NCBI GenBank assembly: GCA_044238875.1
Contig: JBIICM010000047.1
Location: 1-15,147 of the forward strand
DNA: 15,147 bases
From: JAIBAI01 sp044238875
Lineage (GTDB): Bacteria; Bacteroidota; Bacteroidia; M30B66
Direction: 5' to 3'
Shown here: one piece after another, positions 7,327-13,550 of the stretch
Position numbering within the stretch: position 1 is the stretch's first letter
How the letters are laid out: every line of letters starts with the position of its first letter
Made by a program: the position numbers and the translations under genes
Notes under the pieces: generated by a model
Databases searched by the model: none
What the model was told of the DNA's origin: nothing
What the model saw: only the letters and a program-made list of their open reading frames with translations

Positions 7327-8378
7327 ATTCCGTAAAGCGAAATATTCTTGTAACGGCTGTTGGTGGCCGTAGTGTTGGTTCTGGAATCCTACATTCTTTA
7401 GTAAGAGCATCAAAAGATGTTGCAGCTAGATGGAATGTAATCGCGGCTGATGCTGATCCTTTTTCTTGGGGCCTTTATAAGGTAGGTCAGAGCGTAATAC
7501 TGCCTTTTGCTTCAGATCCCTCATATATCGATGAGGTTAAACATATAGTAGTTAAACATAATATCGAGGCAATAATTCCAGGCTCAGAGGCTGAGGCTAG
7601 CGTTTTAGCTAACAATAAAGGTTTATTTGAAATACCTATTGTTACAAATAAGGCTGAACTGATGCCCCTTATGATGGATAAATTCGCTGCTGCAGAAAAA
7701 ATCTCTGAGTTGGGATTGCCAACGATTAAAACATATCCTGTAGAAAGTTGGCAGAATGCAATTAGTGAATTCGGCTTCCCAATAATTATTAAACCAACAA
7801 AAGGTACAGGTGGATCAAAGGGCGTCTCTCTTTGCTGTTCCCAAAGCGAATTAGATACGGTTTTACGCACTTTACCCAAGGATTCCGGTTATTGTATACA
7901 GCCAGTAATTGGAGATGGTGAGGATGAATACACAGTAGGTGTTTTATCTGATAAAGATGGAAATTTAATTGATAGTATTGTGATGCGTCGTAAATTAATT
8001 GGCCTTTCGCTGCTTGATTCAAAAAGGTTAAATAATGTGAATTATAAAATATCAACTGGTTATTCTCAGGGTTATTTTGTACGCAATAAAATGGTTCAGG
8101 ATTTTTGTGAGTATTTATCACATTCGATTGCTAGTGCTGGCCCGTTGAATATACAACTTCGGATTCATAACAACCAAGTTTATGTTTTTGAGATTCATCC
8201 TCGATTTTCAGGTACATCTACAATGAGAGCAGATGTAGGTTTTAATGAACCTGATATATTATTACGGAATTATCTTTTTAATGAAAAATTTAGTCGTTTA
8301 AACTATAGATCTGAAGTGGCTGTGATTAGAGCTTTTGAACATGTTGTTATTCCGATTGAAAATATGTTGAAAGGATGA
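7323..8378 (+). CDS. ATP-grasp ligase of the CarB-like type
   Basis: This is a 351-residue ATP-grasp enzyme, a family that joins a carboxylate to an amine or other nucleophile through an acyl-phosphate. It has an N-terminal Rossmann-like pre-ATP domain starting NILVTAVGG (7-15), then FPIIIKPTKGTGGSKGV (152-168) with the ATP-binding Lys157 and glycine-rich loop, acidic metal-binding positions around GDGEDEYTVG (197-206), and FEIHPRFSGTS (289-299). That last segment is normally E-[IV]-N-P-R; here the metal-ligand Asn is His292, which is worth noting. Related enzymes lie in many O-antigen and capsule clusters, often beside methyltransferases and epimerases, and may add amino-acid or other amide groups to sugars; the substrate cannot be read from sequence. 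The gene overlaps both neighbours by four bases and is AT-rich. Confidence 0.85.
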   Translation: MNSVKRNILVTAVGGRSVGSGILHSLVRASKDVAARWNVIAADADPFSWGLYKVGQSVILPFASDPSYIDEVKHIVVKHNIEAIIPGSEAEASVLANNKGLFEIPIVTNKAELMPLMMDKFAAAEKISELGLPTIKTYPVESWQNAISEFGFPIIIKPTKGTGGSKGVSLCCSQSELDTVLRTLPKDSGYCIQPVIGDGEDEYTVGVLSDKDGNLIDSIVMRRKLIGLSLLDSKRLNNVNYKISTGYSQGYFVRNKMVQDFCEYLSHSIASAGPLNIQLRIHNNQVYVFEIHPRFSGTSTMRADVGFNEPDILLRNYLFNEKFSRLNYRSEVAVIRAFEHVVIPIENMLKG

Positions 8379-9292
8379 GTAATAAGCGGATATTACTCAC
8401 AGGTGGTACCGGATTAGTTGGCTCAGGCCTGACCCAAATGCTCTTAAAATCTGAATTTGACGTTATTGCTTTATCACGAAGGAATCAAGTTAATATTAAT
8501 AATATAAATTGGTTTTATTTTGATATTTCCGATAATAATTCAAGAATCGATGATTTACTAATTGGTGTTGATTATATCATTCATAATGCGGCATGCATTA
8601 AATCAGGTAAAACAATAGAGGAACAAGTTGAGATTCAAAAATCAAATGTCATATTTACAGAGCGTTTATTAAAAGCTGCGGTAAAAAATAAAGTTAAAAA
8701 AATAATATTTACTAGCGGATTCAATATAATTAAGAAACCTTTGCCCGATTTAATATTGGAAGAATCAATTGTTGAACCAATAACCCCTTACGCAATTTCC
8801 AAGCACAAAGGAGAGCTACTTGTACTTGAATATTCGAAAACATTTAATTTGAATTACTGTATTTTAAGGTTGTCTAGCCCGGTTAACTTTAATTTCAATA
8901 ATTTGCCTGATACTGTCTTAAAAAGATGGATATTGGCTGCAAAATCTGGAAATAAAATATTAGTCAATGGAAGTGGAGGAAGGTCGCAAGATTTTGTTGC
9001 ATCTGTTGATATTGCAAAGGCATATCATACTGCACTTGATAGAGTGGAAATTAATGGCACTTTTAATATAGCTTCTGGTAGCACAATTTCAATGTTGAAA
9101 CTAGCTCAAATTATTTCAAATAAGTTTAAATGTGAAATTGAATTTGGTTTGCCTGATGGAAATGAGTTTGATAAGTGGTACATTTCAATTGAAAAGGCAA
9201 AAAGGTTACTAAGCTATCAACCAGAATTTACTTCTGAGTCATTGATTAATAAGTTTTTGGAGCAATTAGATTATGAAAATTGCAATTCTTAG
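8375..9292 (+). CDS. NAD-dependent epimerase/dehydratase (extended SDR)
   Basis: This is a 305-residue extended short-chain dehydrogenase. RILLTGGTGLVGSGL (5-19) is the nucleotide-binding start, DYIIHNAA (66-73) the NAG-like strand-4 motif, IIFTSG (110-115) contributes the active-site Ser/Thr, and YAISK (139-143) is the catalytic Tyr-x-x-x-Lys. SQDFVASVDIAKA (204-216) is the typical C-terminal substrate-domain signature. It probably epimerises, reduces or dehydrates a nucleotide sugar; the exact reaction is not predictable. It is very AT-rich (15 of 60 bases G or C at 8641-8700), like the two genes before it, and is coupled to the ATP-grasp gene by an ATGA overlap. Its end overlaps the next gene by 20 bases, longer than the usual four, consistent with a fused junction. 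Confidence 0.87.
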   Translation: MSNKRILLTGGTGLVGSGLTQMLLKSEFDVIALSRRNQVNINNINWFYFDISDNNSRIDDLLIGVDYIIHNAACIKSGKTIEEQVEIQKSNVIFTERLLKAAVKNKVKKIIFTSGFNIIKKPLPDLILEESIVEPITPYAISKHKGELLVLEYSKTFNLNYCILRLSSPVNFNFNNLPDTVLKRWILAAKSGNKILVNGSGGRSQDFVASVDIAKAYHTALDRVEINGTFNIASGSTISMLKLAQIISNKFKCEIEFGLPDGNEFDKWYISIEKAKRLLSYQPEFTSESLINKFLEQLDYENCNS

Positions 9293-9992
9293 TGATTTAC
9301 ATTCAAATTATTTTGCTCTTAGAGAAGTTTTAAGTGCTGCCAGGGAAGAAAAAATCAATAGCATAATTCTACTGGGTGATATGTTTGGTTATTATCCGTG
9401 GTCAGCGGAAACATTTCATTTGCTAAATTCCTGGGATATTCTTCTGGCCATTAAGGGGAACCACGATTTGATCGTTCTTGAAAATGATTCCGAAGCACAA
9501 AGTAAGCATCTGGCTTATTATATGCAGGCCCGATATAACCATGAGGATCTGAAGCGGAATTGTCCGGAAGCACTGACCTGGCTGGCTGGATTGGGGCTTC
9601 AGGCAACCATCGCAATTGATGGTGTTAAGATAAATATTTGTCATGGCACACCATCAGACACTGCAAACGGACGCTTTTATCCTGACGACATCAAGGTCTA
9701 TGATTGGTTCCCAAAGGCAGGTGAATTATTATTGATGGGGCATTCCCATTATCCCCTTTTGAGATCTGTTCCTTCCGCCGGCATCATTTTTAATCCCGGT
9801 TCGGTTGGGCAGCCGCGTGACGGCAATCCAGCAGCATCGTGGGGTATTTTGTCCCTGGATGATTTGAAATTTGAGTTTCGGCGTACCCCCTATGATCACG
9901 CATATACCTGCAAGCTGCTCAGAGATATGAATTGGGATAAAAGAAGTATCGCAGCCCTGGAAAAGAATTATTCAGGTAATCTAAAGTTTTAA
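9273..9992 (+). CDS. Calcineurin-like metallophosphoesterase (YfcE/MJ0936 type)
   Basis: This 239-residue protein shows every metal-binding motif of the small YfcE/MJ0936-like phosphoesterases: ILSDLHSN (5-12, Asp8 and His10), LLGDMFGY (33-40, Asp36), KGNHD (61-65), ICHGTP (122-127), MGHSHYP (155-161) and NPGSVGQPRD (174-183). It should be a soluble two-metal phosphodiesterase or phosphatase. The substrate is unknown; a sugar phosphate or sugar nucleotide would fit the neighbourhood. The ATG at 9273 lies 20 bases inside the previous epimerase gene, but the ILSDLHSN motif begins only four codons later, so the start cannot be moved much. The first 80-odd bases are AT-rich like the preceding genes and composition rises to normal by about 9400, suggesting a recombination border near the start of this gene. 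Confidence 0.87.
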   Translation: MKIAILSDLHSNYFALREVLSAAREEKINSIILLGDMFGYYPWSAETFHLLNSWDILLAIKGNHDLIVLENDSEAQSKHLAYYMQARYNHEDLKRNCPEALTWLAGLGLQATIAIDGVKINICHGTPSDTANGRFYPDDIKVYDWFPKAGELLLMGHSHYPLLRSVPSAGIIFNPGSVGQPRDGNPAASWGILSLDDLKFEFRRTPYDHAYTCKLLRDMNWDKRSIAALEKNYSGNLKF

Positions 9993-9995
9993 ATT

Positions 9996-10379
9996 ATGAA
10001 CTCAGTTGCAATTCTTTTTTACAGTTTCCTTTATGCGCTCATGAATGTTACAGGTGTAACAATATTAAAGTTCCATATTGGCAACAGTCAACTTAATAGT
10101 TTCTCTGACTATATGCAGCTCTTGTTCAAGCCAGGTGTGATTTTTGGTTTTTCGATTGTTTTCCTTTCAGCCCTCGTAATGTTCAAGGCACTTTCAATTG
10201 GTAAGTTTTCAATCATCGGACCCCTTGCAACCGAAATAAATTTCATGCTTACCGTTTTCGTCGGTGTGATGTTTTTTAATGACAAACTTGGTTTTCAGTC
10301 TTATTATTGGGCTTGTTTTCGTACTGGCGGGCATTACCCTGATCAGCATGCAGTCCTGAATCATGAAAAACAGCAATGA
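9996..10379 (+). pseudogene. EamA/SMR-like small membrane transporter with frameshifted last helix
   Basis: This frame gives 127 residues. The first 102 resemble a four-helix EamA/SMR-type protein: hydrophobic segments near 3-23, 46-66 and 78-94, with KALSIGKFSIIGPLATE (64-80) in the middle. After FFNDKLGFQS the frame becomes polar and unlike the family. Shifting by one base from 10303 restores IIGLVFVLAGITLISMQS with a stop at 10357-10359, which is exactly the expected fourth helix and end (about 121 residues). A single extra T around 10299-10303 explains this. Either the gene is recently broken or the assembly carries an error. Small proteins of this type (ArnE/ArnF-like) move undecaprenyl-linked sugars across the membrane, which would pair well with the GtrB/ArnC-like transferase at 5210. 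That role is inferred, and drug or other transport is possible. Confidence 0.7.
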
Positions 10380-10458
10380 AACTAAGATTTTGTTGATGGC
10401 AGAGCCCTATCAACCGGATCACATCGGGCGCCCCAGAAAATTTCTTATCTCTGTTTGA
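10363..10458 (+). pseudogene. Truncated start of an unidentified gene
   Basis: An ORF of 31 codons begins four bases after the frameshift-corrected stop of the EamA/SMR-like gene and ends at TGA 10456-10458. It reads MKNSNETKILLMAEPYQPDH at its start, where KILLMAEP looks like the first beta strand of a larger cytosolic enzyme (glycosyltransferases often begin this way), but it stops soon after. I read it as the remaining 5' end of a gene cut off just before the next promoter. It may also be a chance ORF; no function can be given. Confidence 0.4.
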
Positions 10459-10495
10459 AGTTCGTTTTGGGATTATTTTTAAATTAACCTAATCC

Positions 10496-10527
10496 TTGTT
10501 ATTTTTAGCCAGGATTTTTTATCCTTG
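10496..10527 (+). promoter_or_regulatory. Putative promoter for the second sugar-modifying operon
   Basis: TTG at 10496-10498 is followed after 21 bases by TATCCTTG at 10520-10527, one mismatch from TAnnTTTG. It lies in the AT-rich gap 10459-10546, would start transcription about 10-15 bases before the ATG at 10547, and would serve the three tightly coupled genes up to 13529. The gap holds no other feature that I can see. Confidence 0.5.
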
Positions 10528-10546
10528 CCGCAAAACATCTTAATTC

Positions 10547-11518
10547 ATGCTGAATAAAATAAAAGAATCCACAATTCTCATCACCGGCGGTGCCGGCTTC
10601 ATCGGATCTTATTTAGTGGAAGAACTGCTTCTGCTTGAACCTCGTAAGATTTTCATCATTGATAATTTTATCCGCGGAAGTGAAGAAAATATGAAGTCGT
10701 TTTCCGGGGATCCCAGGGTTGAATTTTACCATGATGATATCAGGAACAAGCCTCTACTTGAAAAATGTATTATCGGATGTGATTATGTCTTTCACATGGC
10801 AGCTTTGCGCATAAATGCCTGCGCTGCTGATCCGGGAGAAGGCTTTGAAGTAATGTTGCGCGCAACCTTCGACCTGGCAGAATTGTGTGTGAAGCATAAA
10901 ATAAAAAAGGTAATATATAGTTCAAGTGCTTCTGTATATGGCCTTGCCCAGCATTTTCCAACACCCGAATCCGATCATCCATATGATAATCAGACCTTTT
11001 ACGGGGCCGCCAAGTTATGGGGCGAACAACTGTTTCGCAGTTTTAAATTTATGTACGGTCTCGATTATGTTGCCTTGCGTTATTTCAATGCATACGGTCC
11101 CCGCATGGATACCGATGGAAAATATACCGAGGTAATGATCAAATGGCTGGATTGTATTCGTGACGGTAAGCCTCCGGTTATCCATGGAGATGGCAGCACA
11201 TCCATGGATTTTGTATATGTTCGCGATATCGCAAGGGCTAACGTTGCTGCTCTGCTGGCCGATGTTTCTGATGAATCATTTAATGTGGGTAATTGCGTTG
11301 AAACAAGTCTCAGGCAACTTCTTGAAACTTTACTATCAGTAAACAATTCTGACCTGAAACCTGTCTTTCATGATGCCAACACTGTAAACCCCGTTAGCCG
11401 GCGTCTGGCTGATATTTCAAAAGCCAAAAGTATGCTTGGTTTTGAGCCCACAATTGCATTAAATGATGGATTAAAAGAATTGAGTGATTGGTATTTTTCA
11501 AAATCAAAGAATTTATGA
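10547..11518 (+). CDS. UDP-hexose 4-epimerase-like NAD-dependent epimerase/dehydratase
   Basis: This is a 323-residue extended SDR close to the UDP-glucose/UDP-GlcNAc 4-epimerase group. ILITGGAGFIGSYL (10-23) is the dinucleotide fold, IDNFIRGSEEN (38-48) the second-strand segment binding the adenosine ribose, HMAALRIN (83-90) the strand-4 motif, YSSSASVYG (124-132) carries the catalytic serine, and YGAAK (152-156) the Tyr-x-x-x-Lys. RYFNAYGPRMD (178-188) and SMDFVYVRDIA belong to the sugar-binding part. The length is normal. It likely changes the configuration at C4 of a UDP-sugar, but a dehydratase cannot be excluded. It starts a unit with its own promoter, and its stop overlaps the start of the methyltransferase (ATGA). 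G+C is higher than in the AT-rich block before it, so it seems to belong to a different module. Confidence 0.88.
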   Translation: MLNKIKESTILITGGAGFIGSYLVEELLLLEPRKIFIIDNFIRGSEENMKSFSGDPRVEFYHDDIRNKPLLEKCIIGCDYVFHMAALRINACAADPGEGFEVMLRATFDLAELCVKHKIKKVIYSSSASVYGLAQHFPTPESDHPYDNQTFYGAAKLWGEQLFRSFKFMYGLDYVALRYFNAYGPRMDTDGKYTEVMIKWLDCIRDGKPPVIHGDGSTSMDFVYVRDIARANVAALLADVSDESFNVGNCVETSLRQLLETLLSVNNSDLKPVFHDANTVNPVSRRLADISKAKSMLGFEPTIALNDGLKELSDWYFSKSKNL

Positions 11519-12387
11519 AAAAAGTAAGCTGTCCGATTTGTTCAAGTCTTTCATTTTCTGAATATTACGATGCGCGAAAGCCATTGGTGAATTACACGGG
11601 CGGCCTGCCCGGGCTGGTGGTCAGATGTAATGATTGTAGCATGATTTATAAATCATTTACCATGGATCTTTCAGCAGTTTATGATATTGACTATGCATCT
11701 GAATTTCAAAATATTAAAGATTATTACGGAGAAAGTGCCAAAAAGCTTTTTTCTAACATTCTTTCACATTCAAAAAATAGGGTTCCCGGAAATAACCTTC
11801 TGGATATAGGCTCAGGTATGGGCCTTTTTTTAGATGTAGCCAGTAATTTAGGGTATGCTAGTACTGGTGTGGAGTTAAATTCGCAATTAGTTGCGATCAT
11901 TTCTGATAAAGGCCATAAGGTATTCAATATAAATGTAAATGAAATTCCAGAAAGTCATCAGTTTGATGTAATTAGTATGATGGATATCATTGAACATTTG
12001 GAGGATCCCAAAGGTGTTTTGATCAAGTTAAGGCAACTTTTAAGTGATCAGGGTGAGTTGATTGTTTACACGCCCAATCATGATTCATTTATCGTTAAGG
12101 TTGCATTATTCTTTAACTTATTGGGTCTGCGCAGTGCCATGCATAATATTTTTGCATGTAGCCATACCTGTTTCTTTACATCCTCAACCCTTAAAAAAAT
12201 CCTGATCGATTCAGGTTTTGATTTAGTACAGGTTAATCATTTTCGGTACGACATTTCCCGCCCTGGTCAAAAATTATCAAATATTGCGAAGATGGCAATT
12301 ACTATCATTGAGATATTCGGAGCGATGATTGGCTTTAAAGGTTTCAGAGTGGTAATTTATGCCAAGAAAAAAACTGGAAAACTATGA
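11515..12387 (+). CDS. SAM-dependent methyltransferase with N-terminal zinc ribbon
   Basis: This is a 290-residue class I methyltransferase. Cys6 and Cys9 (CPIC) together with Cys38 and Cys41 (CNDC) form a probable N-terminal zinc ribbon. LLDIGSGMGLFLDVA (95-109) binds SAM, Glu120 ends the second strand, and MMDIIEHLEDPKGVL (155-169) follows strand 4. SHTCFFTSSTLKKIL (216-230) matches the H-x-x-x-F-T region of polysaccharide-cluster methyltransferases (Methyltransf_23 type). The frame opens upstream at ATG 11488, but ATG 11515 is preferred because it gives the usual four-base ATGA overlap with the epimerase stop and begins at MKKVSCPIC. The target may be a sugar or a polysaccharide end; sequence does not decide. 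It is coupled to the next aminotransferase, again by ATGA. Confidence 0.83.
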   Translation: MKKVSCPICSSLSFSEYYDARKPLVNYTGGLPGLVVRCNDCSMIYKSFTMDLSAVYDIDYASEFQNIKDYYGESAKKLFSNILSHSKNRVPGNNLLDIGSGMGLFLDVASNLGYASTGVELNSQLVAIISDKGHKVFNINVNEIPESHQFDVISMMDIIEHLEDPKGVLIKLRQLLSDQGELIVYTPNHDSFIVKVALFFNLLGLRSAMHNIFACSHTCFFTSSTLKKILIDSGFDLVQVNHFRYDISRPGQKLSNIAKMAITIIEIFGAMIGFKGFRVVIYAKKKTGKL

Positions 12388-13529
12388 TACCCATAGCAAA
12401 ACCATACCTCACCAAAGAAGAAGCTCAGGCAGCCTACGATACCATATTAACCGGTTGGATTACTCAGGGCCCCCGGGTAGCAGAATTTGAAGAGAAGTTT
12501 GCTGCATACACCGGTGCGAAGTATGCGGTGGCTGTTTCAAACTGTACTACAGCGCTGCATCTTTCAATGATTGTGGCCGGTATTGGCCCCGGTGATGAGG
12601 TGATTTGTCCCTCAATGAGCTATATCGCCACAGCAAATTGTATTAAATACGTTGGGGCTACACCAGTTTTCGCCGAAGTAAGAGAAGATTACAACCTTGA
12701 CCCGGTTGATGCTGAACTTCGAATTACTCCCCTAACCAAAGCCATACTGTTGGTGCATCAGATTGGGATGCCTGCCGATATAGATGCATTCAGGATGTTA
12801 TGCGATAAATACAACCTGATGCTGATTGAAGATGCAGCATGTGCCATCGGTTCATCTTACAAAGGCAGGAAAATAGGTAGTCACTCAGACCTCGTCTGTT
12901 TCTCCTTTCATCCGCGCAAAGTGATTTCAACAGGTGACGGCGGTATGATAACCACCGGCAATGAGGATTTCCACAACCGCCTGAAGTTACTTCGTCAGCA
13001 TGGAATGTCTGTAAATGACCGTGTACGTCATGAATCAGCAAGGGTGGTATTTGAAGATCATGTGGTTATTGGCTATAACTACCGGCTGACAGATATTCAG
13101 GCGGCGGTGGGCATTCATCAGTTAGCCAAGCTGGACTGGTTGGTGGCCGAAAGGGGTAAGATTGCCAAAAGATACCATGAGGCTTTCAAGAATATTCCCT
13201 ACCTGCGTTTGCCGATTGAACCCGAAGGTTCGGTTACGAACTGGCAGTCGTACAGCATTTATCTCAAACCCGAATGCCCTGTCAGCAGAAATGATTTGAT
13301 GCAACAATTGCTTGATAATGGCATTGCTTCCCGCCGGGGCATTATGACTTCGCACAGGGAGACTGCTTACAAGGAATTGAATTTAAGCCTGCCGTTTTCG
13401 GAAGATGCTGCCGACAGGTCTGTTATACTTCCATTGTATGTACAGATGACAGAATTGGAGATAAACAAAGTCATTCAGACTATAAAGAGCATATTGGTCA
13501 TAACAACTGAAAATCAAATAACAACTTAA
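12384..13529 (+). CDS. DegT-family sugar aminotransferase, perosamine-synthase-like
   Basis: This is the third PLP-dependent sugar aminotransferase of the window, 381 residues. IPIAKPYLTKEE is the typical N-terminus. SNCTTALHL (52-60) binds the cofactor phosphate, with Cys54 where the other two have Gly. IEDAACAIGS (148-157) carries Asp150, and CFSFHPRKVISTGDGG (172-187) carries the Schiff-base Lys179. The FHPRK-x-x-T-GDGGM form is common in 4-aminotransferases such as GDP-perosamine synthase and related enzymes, though the exact substrate is not certain. It is the last gene of the epimerase-methyltransferase-aminotransferase unit, suggesting synthesis of an amino sugar different from the one made at 2596-5206. 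A gap of 21 bases without promoter-like sequence separates it from the next gene, so they are probably cotranscribed. Confidence 0.9.
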   Translation: MIPIAKPYLTKEEAQAAYDTILTGWITQGPRVAEFEEKFAAYTGAKYAVAVSNCTTALHLSMIVAGIGPGDEVICPSMSYIATANCIKYVGATPVFAEVREDYNLDPVDAELRITPLTKAILLVHQIGMPADIDAFRMLCDKYNLMLIEDAACAIGSSYKGRKIGSHSDLVCFSFHPRKVISTGDGGMITTGNEDFHNRLKLLRQHGMSVNDRVRHESARVVFEDHVVIGYNYRLTDIQAAVGIHQLAKLDWLVAERGKIAKRYHEAFKNIPYLRLPIEPEGSVTNWQSYSIYLKPECPVSRNDLMQQLLDNGIASRRGIMTSHRETAYKELNLSLPFSEDAADRSVILPLYVQMTELEINKVIQTIKSILVITTENQITT

Positions 13530-13550
13530 CCTCAAAAACCCCTCTGATTC

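Noticed and set aside
7487..8121. Minus-strand frames of 110-130 codons opposite the ATP-grasp gene
   Set aside because: They show no domain motifs and lie wholly opposite a well-supported gene; they are antisense shadows.
10425..10435. GGGCGCCC palindrome as a terminator
   Set aside because: It has no loop and no following T-run, and it lies inside the short truncated ORF; probably chance.
11488..11514. Longer start for the second methyltransferase at ATG 11488
   Set aside because: ATG 11515 gives the four-base ATGA overlap used throughout the cluster and places the CPIC zinc motif at the expected N-terminus.
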